DNA of 64,000 nucleotides from Mya arenaria (taxonomy: Eukaryota > Mollusca > Bivalvia > Myida > Myidae), in assembly GCF_026914265.1 (NCBI RefSeq), contig NC_069126.1, forward strand, positions 27,082,634-27,146,633, in the 5' to 3' direction. Position numbers and translations under genes: made by a program. Shown here one piece after another: positions 1 through 13,300 of the stretch. The notes below the pieces were generated by a model that saw nothing but the letters and a program-made list of their open reading frames with translations, made no database searches and had not been told where the DNA came from. Within the stretch, counting starts at the first letter, position 1. Every line of letters starts with the position of its first letter.

Positions 1-605
1 GTTCCGATCAGGATTCCGGGTTAAAGCGTATAGAGTCTATAAAATATTAAAAAAAGAAAAAAGAAATATTACCAGATAATGTTATTTTATATTAGTTCCA
101 TACACAAAAAAGAAATATCCAACTTATAATTGTGTTTGATGGCTTTTCTTCATTTCATTCTGTCAAAACATAACGATATATACATGAAGGGCACCTGCAA
201 GGCTTCAGGGCATAGTTTTAAATCGCTTGAAACATTTCGGCCTTGGCCGAGTTGTTACGATTGTATAACGAGGTCCATCTCGAAGCTTTGTCGGAGGAGG
301 CCGAGTTATTACGATTGTATCGAGTTGTTCCCCTTCACATAATTGTTTTCTGTGTCAGTCAACTTTTGTTTTATTGGAAAGGTAAACAACTTGTTTTAAT
401 GCATTAAATGCTTCTTTAGTGCAAAATAACATATCACTTACATGGTAAAATATTAATATAACTCTTTATGATCAATTTCAACCATAAAATACTTCACTTA
501 AAACAATTTCAATATTTTTAAAACACCCCCGTTTTTAGCACATTCCCGTTTAGACGTTAGGGATTGGAAGAATCCTGTATAACAAGTCTATTATTTTAGA
601 CTAGT
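1..605. repeat. Dispersed repeat, copy 1 (empty of mariner)
   Basis: This stretch is closely similar to 46428-46850 joined to about 48628-48772. Both begin near ttccgatca(g/a)attccgggtt and both end at ttattttagacta(g). The left end is cut by the window edge. Inside is a GC-richer patch (about 190-325) with repeated ggccgagttrttacgattgtat motifs. A 70-codon reading frame at 130-342 is shared by both copies but matches no family I recognise, so I treat it as repeat sequence. The second copy carries a mariner element at the point equivalent to about 462. Confidence 0.85.
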
Positions 606-865
606 TAGGACATGAGCTGCAAATGACAAGAAAAAAAGAAGACAAGGTGTCTCATACAAATGGTACCTACACTTCTCTGTCTTACTATTGCACTAACTAG
701 CCTTTATTGGTCTGCATAAGAGTCTCTGTCAATTGATTGGTTGTGGATACAATCCCCACAAGGTTCCCATTGGAACTTGTGCAATCTGATACAGGATATG
801 TTGCTGAGTTTCATTTTATGTTCTGCTTTCAAATGAATTTCATACGTGTATTTTTGTGATTTCAG

Positions 866-2593
866 GTGTCACACACAAGCAAGACCCTGGTCAGACCAGT
901 CAGTTGCACAATGTTCACAAATGTAAGTGACTGTTTAGGGTAGAGCTAAGCCTTTTTTCTGTAGTGAGCCAATACAGAGAATCAATTCCTTGTGATAGCT
1001 GCTTATAGCTTAAATTGTCTGCGAGATTATTAGTAAAGTACAGCAATTGTAATATCTTTAAAATCATGTTTTGTCAAGAACTTAATTGGTTGTTACTTGT
1101 GAATCTTGCCTGAATGTGATTGTTGAATGATGCATGACCATAGACCTAAATCTTTAAAAATTCTTTTTTTTTACATTTCAGAACACCGTCTCATCAACAC
1201 AGGTCAGTAGAAAGTCTTTAAGACTATTTAATTTAGTTTATTTAATAATAATTTATATGCAAGCTAAAAGCAGCCAATGCTGTGTATGGTATGGTGATTT
1301 AATCAACGGTTTCAATATTTTTTAAAGCACAAACCCTGCACTGATGAAAGCTTGCAAGGCTTGTTGTTAACAATTATCCATTAAAGGTTGATTTTTTTAA
1401 CCGTTTGCCAATTTAAATCTTATTTTGATGACTGCTGAATGCTTTGTGTTCCTTTTTTGACAATTCAAGTCTGCTGAATGCTTCATGTTCTGAATGTTAG
1501 AACTCGTAGACCTCGTTTTTGAATGTGAACACCTGTTGGTTGAATGTTATTGAGGTTATAAGCATTGATGTTGCAGATGAGGAACTTCCAGACCAGTGTT
1601 GCCAAGCGTGATATCGATCAGGCTGCCAGATACATTGGCGCTGGTGCTGCCACCGCCGGAGCAGCTGGAGCCGGTGAGTAGCTTTTGTATGATTAAAACT
1701 AACTGCCTGTTTCCGAACAAATTATTTTATGTTGAAAATGAAGTGTGTGTTAAAAGGATGGTAAGAAACATTCACTTTTGCTTATTCCTGGCTCTGACTT
1801 TTCACATACATATAAGGGTTGGCAGTCTTTCAGGTTTGCTAGATGCATGTAACCCTCTTTATAGAAGAAAATAAATATATCCAGTTAAATGGGTTCTTAA
1901 ACTTTCTTGACATTGTAAAAAGTTGTGTCCAAAGCTATTTTGAGCAACTGCTGCTTTGAAGTATGCAAGAGTTTGTCTATTTGTTAACAATGATTTTCGT
2001 TGGAAACATCGTAAAATTAATTTACATAATAGATCTTTAACTGATGATATCCACATAGAAACATCAAATCACTTTGTGCAATTACCAACGTTTTTAAGAT
2101 AACGCCGAGACTGAATAAACTATCAAGCCGTCCTGAAAGGACACCACTAGTTGAAAATCAAATGTCCCTTCCTGAAGTCCATTTAATGTGGTGTCCACAG
2201 GACATCATTGGTGTCGAACTCCGTTATCTTTGATACATTGAATTATAAAAAATGAAACCTGTAATATCTGAAGCTTATTTTCATACTCCCAACAGAGAAA
2301 GAAAAGGACCAAGACATAGTTTTAAGAGTTTGGTAGTCACAGAACTTTAAACTGTAAAAGAAACTCCATCTCAAAAACATAACTTATATGATGAGAATAT
2401 ATCATAATATGCTTTTTATGTATTTACAGGAGCTGGTATTGGAACAGTGTTTGGCAGCATGTGCATCGCCTTCGCCAGAAACCCCGCGATGAAGCAGCAG
2501 CTGTTCGGTTATGCTATCCTGGGATTCGCTTTGTCTGAGGCTATGGGCATCTTCTGTCTTGGCATGGCTTTCATGATCATTTATGGTCTATAA
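866..2593 (+). CDS. ATP5MC: ATP synthase F0 subunit c, mitochondrial (proteolipid), 3' exons
   Basis: This gene encodes the c-ring proteolipid of mitochondrial F0, which carries protons through the inner membrane and turns the rotor. Coding exons are 866-922, 1182-1202 (a 21-nt microexon), 1577-1673 and 2430-2593, all bounded by AG/GT; the stop is TAA at 2591-2593. The visible presequence contains LVRPVS and ends at FQTSVAKR, where animal c-subunit presequences are cleaved. The mature part from [12 protein letters not shown] is exactly 75 residues, the family length. The essential proton-binding glutamate is E58 (GFALSEAMG), and K43 in the polar loop (ARNPAMKQQ) is the conserved methylated lysine site. 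Residues around 31-36 (SMCIAF) differ from the usual SLIIGY-type sequence. The start codon and first coding exon were not found; they lie upstream in 1-865 or outside the window. Confidence 0.95.
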
Positions 2594-2910
2594 AGAACTT
2601 GTGGACGTCTAGCGAATTATTTAAATGATTTGATTATTTTTCCATAACAGGTTTTTGAAATTTAGAGTGTGTTAATATAAAGTATTTGTTGAATATAGTA
2701 CAAGTTGAAATTGTGAGTGTGCTTCGTCGAAGATTTATCAAGTGCTCACAGGGAACAAAGGGACCCATGAATCAGTAACATTTCATTGTGATCATGAGCC
2801 CATTTACTGGGTGCCTCTTGAAATGTGCTGTATTTATTATTCTAAAAATATAGAAAAAGGGAAATGTACAAGCATGTATGGTTTTATGAAAATGCGGTTT
2901 AGAAAATAAA
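2594..2910 (+). other. ATP5MC 3' UTR with poly(A) signal
   Basis: The sequence is AT-rich and follows the TAA stop directly. AATAAA lies at about 2905-2910 (agaaaataaaatg). This is the first canonical signal downstream, so the transcript probably ends within a few tens of bases of it. Confidence 0.6.
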
Positions 2911-4987
2911 ATGTTACATACTTGAACAGCGTTTAGTTTGTTTAAAAGAGAAGTCTTACCAACACAGTAGTACCATATTTGGAGTAATTCTGCAAGATTT
3001 TCACGAGAACGTTAAATTATGGGTTAGTACCTTGACAAGAGGTAGACCCGTCAGTTCAAAGTCATACAGGTTGTTTATCCAATGATTTGATTGGTTCAAG
3101 GTTAATCAAGAACTTTGGTCAGTTGATCAAACAAACATGTAACATGATTTCTCATGGTTGAAGGTCAAATTTAGCACGGATTTCTAAATTGTACATGTGT
3201 GAAGATTGTTTTATACAGGCAAATATGAATAGAAAATGGTAAAATGTACCTTAATACGACTGAAAAAGGGGGTCTTAGCTCCTTTACCTGATAAGGGTGT
3301 GAATCCCTCATTCTCGACAAGCCTCAAATGTTTGTGACGAGTCTGCTCGACATAGCTGTCACATTCACGGTTCCGTGTGAGTGCGTGCGTCTGGGCTGTA
3401 TCTTGACCATGTGTCTTAGGATTTTCAAATACATTCAAGAAAGGTTCATAATTAGGCAACGTGTCACGCACAAGACCCAGGTCTGTACGTCAAAGGTCAA
3501 GGACACACTTAAAGGTCAATAGTTGAAATTAGTACTGATTATGGAACTTGTCTGGGACCGCCTCTTAACAAAGCGTTACAATATTTCAAGAAACTTGACA
3601 TGTTTACCGTATGTTAATAAAGTAGATTTGTATTCAAGTCCTTTGTACCTCATGGATCAAGGTCACACTTAGAGGTCAATTGTCCAAATGAGTTCTGATG
3701 GAAGGACTGGTCTAGACTAAACCTTGGGTATATCTGTATCTTCACTATGCTTTATATTAAATATACCATCGAGGACCTCAACCTCAGGTTGACAATGTGA
3801 ATAGGGGCCCGTGCATTGTTAAACTTCATGCTATTCTGTGTAGCTATTACACGAACAAGCATTATGTCAATAGCTCTTAGAACGGGCTTGACATGTCAAC
3901 ATTTGGCGCCTAGTTAAGGATTGACATTTATCAGCTGATGGAAATCATGTTTTATGCAACTTGGTTATTGGAGACCATGTATGTCATTTTGCTTTGTCGG
4001 GCAACAAATTATATAGGTTGCTATGGCCTGAAAATGCCCCCGTAACGGGATCTTGGCATAACAATGGAGTATTAATTAGAAATACAAGCACGAAACTCTG
4101 TATCGGACATAATTAATATGTGGTTGCTATGGTTACATACATAATTTATTTCTGTGTGTCCGGAAAAACTCTATTCTGTGATAACTCAAAAAGTAAGAAA
4201 GGTAGTTTTATGAAACTTATCAAATGTGGCGAATGGTTAAAAAAAACTCAGCAATTGTATTACTTTAGATATATTGCTTAACAAATACAGAACGGTCGGT
4301 ATTATTATTTTTTTGTCAATTTATTGGAAAATATTATTTTATAATAATTGTATAAGAATATTGTAGGCGACGTGTTTATTTAACTTACTATAATTATACA
4401 GTATTGTAATGTCCTTCTAGAGGGATCGATACTGCTGCCCCAAACTGTATTTTCAAAGTAAAAATATATCGATACTCCAAACAGTCCCTGTTTTCACCAA
4501 AACAACGTTCACCTGAATATTGGAAAATATGAGTATGACAAACAATATTAATTATTTTGTCGGTGCAATATTTGTTATATCGACCTCGCCATTAATGCAG
4601 AGATTCTTTAAATACTGTATGGAATATCAGTACCCAGGAAACCAGACAACCTCTCACTTAACATTGAAATAGTATAACGTAACCTTTGATATTTGGGAAG
4701 CATATTTCCCTTCGAGCTCTACCAATATTTTGATCACATGATCAAAACATTGATTTTGACAGTTGTTGCAAAATTGTCAAGACTAGCTGAACTTTGACAG
4801 ACTTTCCTCTGAAATAAGATAATAAACGCGAATTTGAATTGTCAATTTTACACAGGATTGGTGAGTTTTTATCCTTCCTGCTCAAGTAGAAAGATGACAA
4901 TATTTTTATAATCTGATAATTTTCATTCCATAATCAAATGAATCGATAGTCTAACTCAGACTACAACTGTCTTGTGACAAATTATTT
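2911..4987. other. Intergenic, no gene seen
   Basis: I see no exon-like stretch with usable splice sites here. About 3300-3700 contains copies of the ggtcaaggtcacacttaaaggtc repeat, which recurs at 18.3, 24.1-25.1 and 59.6-60.4 kb. The short open frames at 3211-3522 lie inside that repeat on both strands and are not credible genes. Confidence 0.6.
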
Positions 4988-5260
4988 ACAAAACTCTTGA
5001 CGTCAAATTATTTGGACTAGTTTCATTGATTGAAATGGTACTGAACAATACAATACTTAACTGAACTGATATCTGATCCTTTAACTGTTGCAAAGTAAAG
5101 TTGATAACAGCTGACATATATTTCAAATATATGTCAGCTGTTATCAACTTTACTTTGCAACAGTTAAAGGATCAGATATCAGTTCAGTTAAGTATTGTAT
5201 TGTTCAGTACCATTTCAATCAATGAAACTAGTCCAAATAATTTGACGTCAAGAGTTTTGT
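4988..5260. repeat. Perfect 273-bp palindrome (136-bp arms, 1-nt centre)
   Basis: Reading outward from c5124, every base from 5123 back to 4988 pairs with its complement from 5125 to 5260. The match breaks at t4987/g5261. The centre reads atatatttcaaatatat and the arm ends read acaaaactcttgacgtc / gacgtcaagagttttgt. The right arm leads straight into a tRNA-headed SINE. See the matching finding for the real-versus-assembly question. Confidence 0.95.
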
Positions 5261-5261
5261 G

Positions 5262-5460
5262 GTAAACCTGGGAGGAAAAGTGTGCCCGGTATGGGACTAT
5301 AACCCACGCCCCCCGGAACACTAGCACGGAGCTCTAACCAACTGAGCTAACTGGGTGGCTGGTTCAAACCAATACACACTACACTTCTCCCCATTAACCT
5401 TTTAGGCTGACTGAGGCATTCCTGCCGTTTACCGCTGCCAACATTGTGGTAACTTTGGGC
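5262..5460 (-). mobile_element. tRNA-derived SINE-like element
   Basis: Read on the minus strand, the sequence contains ttagctcagttggttagagc (a good RNA polymerase III A box in a tRNA-like context). It is followed by gtgggttatagtccc in the B-box position. Related heads occur at about 46190-46330 and 48945-49060. The tail region shares short blocks (ccattaaccttttaggctga; agtccaaataattt) with the copy near 46.3 kb. Exact ends are not defined and no clear target-site duplication was found. Confidence 0.7.
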
Positions 5461-5926
5461 TTTAATTAGACTATTATAGCTATTATTGTAATTAGGGCAG
5501 TTTGGGAATAGTTACCTAAATCTGTAAGTGGTCTTTGACCAGGCCAGAGCACACTTCAGGATGCCGATACAAGAACACGTCCGTCACCTTGGGTTCCAGG
5601 AAATTGTCTGCCCCTGCTTCTTGGTCCGGAAACCCCACTTAATCAATGGTCACATGACTGGCCAGACAAAACGTCTCGATTTGTATTGGTTGATACCACA
5701 GATTTTTATGATTTTTGACTTACTTTTAGCAATCAGGCAAACTTCTCATTGATGTTACATTACAGTAATTTGTAGAATCACGAAATACATTGAATAATTA
5801 AAACTACAAGTTACCTTCTTATAGTCCCCTTTCCACCAGCCTAAATATCACACTCCATTTTATTGACCCTACAAAAGCAAAATATTGACCCTACAAAAAC
5901 AAAATTTTTAAAAACTAATCTAAAAT

Positions 5927-6125
5927 ATGTCAGACAGTTATTTGGATAACCCCTTTGCTAAGTTAGAAGCTCTCAGGGATGGGGTGTCTAAGACAAATCT
6001 ACACTGAATTCAACAACCTCATGGCTTGAATTGAGCTCTGATGTGTTGAAATTTAAAGAGCACCAGTCTTGGACTCAACTGGAGCTGTATGAGCAAAGAA
6101 CAGTGACAAAAGACTATCTTCTTAT
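5927..6125 (+). pseudogene. Coding-like exon with a frameshift, upstream of WDSUB1
   Basis: From ATG at about 5927 the frame reads MSDSYLDNPFAKLEALRDGV, then hits a stop at about 6004. After a one-base shift near 5990 an open frame continues: TSWLELSSDVLKFKEHQ, then a run ending TVTKDYLL. It meets a good donor (at|gtgagt) at about 6127. Codon content looks protein-like in both parts. I do not recognise the family. It may be a relic exon of another gene, or it may now serve as a 5' noncoding exon of WDSUB1, since spliced to 6371 it would run into a stop before the WDSUB1 ATG. Only the sequence pattern supports this. Confidence 0.4.
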
Positions 6126-6384
6126 GTGAGTGTACATGTATGTGACTCTGACTGTTACAGATACATGTAATTTAAATAAAGTATGTTTCAAAATCGCACT
6201 CTCAGACATTGCCTTTCAAACTTTTGTGGTTTTTGTATCAACACTATTTTTTTTATTTTTTTTGTTACACAGGTCTACATTCAGATAATTGTTCACCCAC
6301 TACAGTAGACTATTCTCTAAGATAACCCACAAGTACAGTTTTGGATTTTAAATTAAACTCTATTTTACAGAAAGTGAAGCAGTC

Positions 6385-7333
6385 ATGTCTGAAAAGAGTG
6401 TTTTGGCAAGCCTGGTTCACACTATCAGCTCTCATACATCCGATGTCAATGGTGTTTGCTTCTCAAAAAGTGGCAAGTTAGCCACATGTTCTGCCGACAA
6501 AACAGTTCGAGTTTGGGACACTGAGGACTATAGCGAACTGCCTTGCTCACCATTATGTGGACACACTTACTACGTGCACTGTTGCACATTTTCACCATTC
6601 GGCACACAACTTGCTTCATGTTCAACAGACGGCAAAGTGATTATATGGGACTTGAAAACTGGAGAAAAGAAGTGTATTTTTCAACATGAGAGTAAAGCCC
6701 CAATTCGTGTGTGCAAATTCTCACCAAACTCATCCATGTTACTCTCTGGAGGAGATGACAATAATCTTTGCTTGTGGAACCTGTCAACAGAGAGTCTGAT
6801 AGTGTTTGTATAATTTCTCATTTTGTGGTTACATATATTCATAATTTACATGAAAAGCTGAACAAAATCATAAATAACAAATGCACTTTGATTTTTAAAA
6901 TTAGTGTAAGGGCACTGTATGTTGTATAAAGTTAATGCCTACCCTTTTTTAAGCCGAAATATATTCTCTTGATTCAGGATTTATTATTTTAAACATTTAC
7001 ATTTTATTGTTATTAAGATCATTAGCCACTGTAGGGGAAACCTCTGACTGAGATGGCTGTTTTTTGTTTTTTATACAGGACCTACAAAGGGCATGAGGGG
7101 ACTGTATTTGGCTTGGACTTTACCCCTGATGGCCATTATATTGTGTCTGGAAGCAGTGATGGGGATTTACAGGTTTGGACCCATTTTTTTTTTACTTGTT
7201 TTTTTAAAGACTTTGTTCTTAGTCTGTCTTATAAATTCTTAATGTACCCAGATCATTTAAAGTCAATTCAAATGATTGCTTATTATAATGATAACATTAA
7301 CAATAATATTAACAAGAAATTAATTGAAATACA

Positions 7334-7374
<41 letters not shown>

Positions 7375-10300
7375 TAATAAAAATGATGATAATGATAATA
7401 ATAATGATGATGATAATAATATTATTAATAATAATAATAATTATAATTATAATAATAATAAATTGATAATACCGTAAAATCAATAGTAGTAATTATTGTA
7501 AGGCTTGTAATAATGAGCGGTAATGCTCATTGTGACTCTCCTTCGACTAAAAGAAATCATACGGTATTTGTCATTATTCTTCACATTTTTCTTATATTTA
7601 CTAACTATTTACAATAATTCATCTTCTTCTTTTTCTTCAACCAAATTTTGTCTTGAGCAGAGTTCAAAATTACTGGAAGGAAGTGATTTAAACTTGGAAC
7701 ATTGATAGATACGAATGTGAAGTGGTGCATTTGGTTATATTTTAGGTCTGGGATGCCATGTTTGGCCATGCGAAGGCTCTGTTACTAGAACTTGAAGGTC
7801 ATGACCTAGGGGTGATGTGTTGTGATTTCTCTCCTACATACGGAACAGCAGGTATAGGTTAATTTAATTCAAACTTATTTATATTGCAGCAATTGTGAAA
7901 AAAGTTATTACTTCATTATATTAATCACTCTCCTTCACACAATGTTATGCGGGAGTGTGGTCATATATTGTGGGGGAAATCGGAGTACTGGGAGAAAACA
8001 CACTTGTCTAGCTTGTTGACCACTAGCAAAACTTACATACTCTCAGGCCTGGAAGCGACCTTGGTCACCTAGGTGTGAAGCAAGTTTGCTTACCACTGCA
8101 CTAATCAGATAACCTTAGACAAGAGGGTAGTAGGAGGTAATTACTGGTACATTTTAATTTTTAATATGACCTAACTATCATTATCCATGTTACACCAAAT
8201 ATAGTATGTACATATTAAGAGATTTGTTTATAGCAAACATGTATTAATTTAATGTAAATTACCAATTATAATGTTAATATATAAAAAATCACAAAACACG
8301 TTATGTTTCTTAAAAACTTTTATATCTAAATGTTTCGTCGTTACGCCATCAGTAGATAAATAAACAATGATAGAAAGGAAGTCATGATGTCAACGTCATA
8401 CGCTGTTTAATGAAAAACATACAGAAATATGATTTGGACATCCACATATGAACATAAAATATTATTGATCACAAGTGATACAATAGCCTATTAGAAAGTG
8501 AAGTGTATAAAGTTTTTGAGACTCTTTTTGGAAGCATAGATTTACATGTAGTTCATTTTTATTTTTTTTCATTTCAAATATAATGCTGAAATACAGTGTT
8601 ATACTTGATGATGATTGTGTTTTCTTTCAAAATTCTGTAATAGGGCTGGTATTTTTCATTTGGCTATCCATGTAACTAACATTTAATTGACATACCTTGT
8701 TAGTGAATATAACTTATTCCTAGCAAAGTATGTGTTTCACAGTATCAGTTTTAGCTCTTCAGTTTTTGAAGAAAAAAAGTTTAGGTATTGTCATAGCCTT
8801 GGTGTCGCCGTCATAGTGCAAAAGTGTTCACCTACGCCATAAATAAAGAAACAATTTGGTATTCAAACGAAGGTACACATATTGCCAGAGACAGTAAATG
8901 AACAGCAAGGTAGATAACTCTACTCTCCTTAATAATTATTAAGTTATGTCCCTTGTATGACTGAAAAACTACATCAGACAAGCATTAGCATTCTTGCTTT
9001 CTCGCCAAAACCTGGGTTTATAATATCATATCTTTCAGTTGATTTAATCTCTGAATAAAAACTTGACAAATAATGACTATACTCTTTTTCATAATCAGTA
9101 CTTGAACACACACTAACAAACTATTCTGTATTTCAGGGTGTGGTGAGACGTCCAGCGGTATGACCAATTTTCTGCTGGCTACATGCGGGATGGACGACCT
9201 AGTCAAACTCTGGGAGTTCAAGGCATTTGCAGGAGACACAAGTATGATGAAGATCAACATTTATCATATGCTTTCCATTTACAGGAATTTTTCAGTGAAA
9301 TAAACTTGATATTTCACTGACATAAAAGTTTGATATTTTTATATATTTTTTAACATTTAGCCTGCTCTCACTTCCAAATCAAATGTCAACATGCACAGGG
9401 CTGTAATACAATTTCAACAATGTCAATATGGCACTCTTTACTGAAAAACAATAAATAGTCTTCATTTTTTATCCTTTTCAGGCATATAATAAAACAGAAA
9501 AAATGTTTGTTTCAGTGTAAGATTACAATATACTTCACTCAATGCTCAGGATATATATTGCAAACTTACACTGAAACAAACAATTATCCTCTAGTAATTC
9601 AGAGTACCAATATTGGACAAAGTCTATAAATAGAGACCTTGTGGCCTTTTATAATTTTGGTATCATTTGAAAGGTATATGAAAGCTGATTGCTGATATGT
9701 AGCAGTGATTTTTTTTGTCCAATTTACTGCCTTCTAAAGGCTATTTCCCGTTGCAAAAACTGTCCATTTTTCCCAATTTAAAAAAAAAAAATCTTAATAA
9801 TTTAATAAATGCAGATTACATTAATAAATAAAAAGGCAAAGAATTTCTTGAAATATACTGTAAACAAAATCTTGACAAGACTTACTCTTTCACCACGGCA
9901 TAATGTATGCATAAAAAAGTTAAAACATGTATTTTTGTCATTATATTAGCTGTTTTGTCCTGATTTTGTATTTTTCCCAAATTCTTATTTTCCCAATTTG
10001 CAAGGCACAGGCGGTAAAAATAATTAAAAAAAAATCACTGTGTAGAATTCATGTCCACAAGAACATTATACTCCAAGTCATAGCAGTTTGTATGTTATGC
10101 TGTTTATTCCAACTGGCCGTGAAATGACTTAATATTATATCTTTGCAGGCTTATACTTGTTTGGTATATCATTTTTTGGTTAAAAACCCCCACATTGTCT
10201 TTCTGCACACAAAATGCTTTCATAAGACACAAAAATATATTGGGTAACTGGACATCCACAGTTCATATATTTGTGAGTTGGATTTGTTATAGCTTACCTT

Positions 10301-13300
10301 CTGAATGTACAAATGTGCTGTTGTTCATTGTTTGCATATGATCGTATCATAAACAATGGGAAATTTTAGAAAAAGATGAAAAAGTAGTGCAAAATCTGGT
10401 AAATAAGATGTTAAACGAACATATTAAGCATAGAATAGTTAATTAATTATTGAATGTGTTTTTGATGAATCGCACATCAGTACACTACCGGTATATATTA
10501 TATACAAATTTTAGGGTATATTCTTCAATCTGTTTTCAGGAGTTCTACTCACAGAGAAAATAGTGTTCAAAGGCCATGAAGGATCAGTTATGGTCTGCAA
10601 CTTCTCACTCAATGGCAAGATACTGGCCTCTGGGTATGAATGTTTGGTTTTTTCATTTGTTTACAAATGATAATTAATATAAGCTTATGGGCTTGTATGT
10701 TTATCTAGGGCTTTAGGTAAAGAGAAATGGAAATATGCTGAACCATGTTTTTTAAGCTCACCTTCTAAATCACTTGGACAATTGTAATGAAACTTCTCAG
10801 GAATGTTCCTTTCAAAATGATCAAAGAATGTATTCCATGCAAAACTCTGGTTGCCATGGCATTCGAAGGGAAAACTTGAACAATCTCCCGGCAAAAACCA
10901 TAAGGCCTAGCGCTTCGATATTGGTGTGTAAAATTGTCTAATGGTCCCCTTCGAAGATTGTTTAAATTAAGCCTTGTGATCAAAATTGGTAACACCCTGG
11001 GGGTGTCTTGTTATCCATAAAGATATGTAGGGAAATCTTTGAAAATCTTCTTGTCTAAAATAGCTGGGCATAGACCCTTGATATTTAGTATGTAGCATCA
11101 TATAGTGTTTCTGTATCAAGACTGTTCAAATTATGGTCCTTGGTGTTGGAGCCATTGTCATTGAAGGGTTAAACTTTTGATGCAACTGGAAGTTGGTACA
11201 CAAGTTTGAAATAACAATGAGTGTATTGGTAGACAGTTCCATCACTCTTGCTTAAGTACTAGTAATGTACTATGGTCGACTCAAAAAATAGATGAGTATA
11301 GTAGCGGCTTGTGGTGCTCTTGTTGATATACCCCAATGCTTCAAAAGTAGAAGAGAGATAATAGTATTAGCTTCTAGCTATCTTCTCAATTGTTAGCAAG
11401 TGGTTATAATATTAGCTTCTAGCTATCTTCTCAATCGTTAGCAAGTGGTTATAATATTAGCTTCTAGCTATCTTCTCAATCGTTAGCAAGTGGTTATAAT
11501 ATTAGCTTCTAGCTATCTTCTCAATCGTTAGCAAGTGGTTATAATATTAGCTTCTAGCTATCTTCTCAATCGTTAGCAAGTGGTTATAATATTAGCTTCT
11601 AGCTATCTTCTCAATCGTTAGCAAGTGGTTATAATATTAGCTTCTAGCTATCTTCTCAATCGTTAGCAAGTGGTTATAATATTAGCTTCTAGCTATCTCC
11701 TCAATTCTAACGATGATATATGTATTATATGTGCTGCCTCAATAAATGGTGCTTAAACTAAAAACATTTCATAGTACAGTTGAACACTGTTAATCCGAAA
11801 TCATAGGGACCCAAAAAAATAATTCGGTATAGCGATATTTTGGATTAACAATTTTCAGAAAATGACAGCGTTCGCGAATTATAGATGACGTGAAATACTA
11901 AGTACAATACATTTGGTTTTAGTGACAAATCGGGACTGTAATATTTACTTCGGAATAGCGGACTAGCGATTTCGGATTAAACATTAAAAATTTAGTAAAA
12001 CGAAGAGGGAGTAAAATCGGGAGCGAAAAATAATTTCGAAATTATGATAATTTTGGATAAATGGTGTTCGGAATAGCGGTGTTGAACTGTAGATTAATTA
12101 TAGAAATAACACACAAAAAACACACAAAGAAAGATTTAATGGACTTTGCAGAATACAAATTTTCTCTTTACAGATCGAGTGACAAAACTGTGCGATTATG
12201 GGATCCCGTAAGTTTGCATTTTTAATTACTATTTATAGTATAAGGAAAAAGAATGCCCTGTGAATATCCTTGTAACTGAGCCTCTTGTACATTCAAATTG
12301 CGGAAAAGACAAAATAATAATGATCATTTCAGAATTAAAAACCTAGCCTTCTTTGTTTTCATATGACATAACGGTACACGCAAACTTTATTTTCAATTTA
12401 GGAATCATTCATACTCCATTACATGTACATTTTCAGGGTTCTCAATAAGTTTTGGTTGAACTGTCTCAAATAGTAAAGTAAACGACCAGCTTCTACTTAT
12501 TCTACTGAAAATTCATTTAGTTTTCCAAATTTGTTCTTATTGAGAACACTGCATTTTAATAGTCAGTATATTTTTAGAGATTAATTGTGGGTGAGAAATT
12601 AACCTTATTTGCAAGTGTCAATTGACATGTGTAGTGAGACCCATAGCTCTGACTTTAATGATAGGCGTGTTCGGCAACTCAGTCGATTGAGAAAAATGAA
12701 TAAATGTAACATGTTGGCATCCGCATGGGGTGTTCATGTTTAACTTATGGACAGACAAAGCAGCAACTCTATACTCTCCCTTTGGGGAGCATGATAATAA
12801 TTACATATCAATAACATACCAAAAAACAACATACAGTATAAATTATATTACAGATCCAGGGTGTCCCTTTGCATGTGATAGAAGGTCATACAAGGTGAGA
12901 CCTGTGTACAAGTTTCAGTTCATTTGAGTGAAAAGTATGAGCTTGTTTTCGTATGATTTAACAACACAATTAATTTACTTTCTATTAATCATCAAATTAA
13001 GTTTCTAAGGTAAAGAATGTCATGAGATTGGCAAAGTAAAAACTATAGTTTACTAGTGACATCATACATCTTTTTCCACAATCTTTAGTTATATTTGCAT
13101 ACTATTCTTCCATGAAAGCTATTGCCTCTGTGTTACATTATGAAGAAAGCCATCTATGATTTGATGCACTTGTTGATATAACATATAAATAAAGCACATA
13201 CGAAAGAGAGAAAATAAGATAAAGGTCACAAATGGCAACTCACTGATTTTTTTTAATTCTTCAACTTTGTGTTCATTTTTATAAATGGGTTAAATTCAAT

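Noticed and set aside
130..342. 70-codon frame, repeated at 46556-46801
   Set aside because: It is shared only because both sites belong to the same dispersed repeat; the frame differs in its end between copies and shows no recognisable motif.
5285..5365. Possible functional tRNA gene
   Set aside because: A and B boxes are present, but the arms do not form a complete cloverleaf and the sequence continues into a SINE-like body; related heads recur at 46.2 and 49.0 kb.
7053..7483. Long isoleucine-rich open frames on both strands
   Set aside because: They are translations of the ATA/AAT microsatellite; only 7079-7172 is a real exon (WDSUB1 exon 2).
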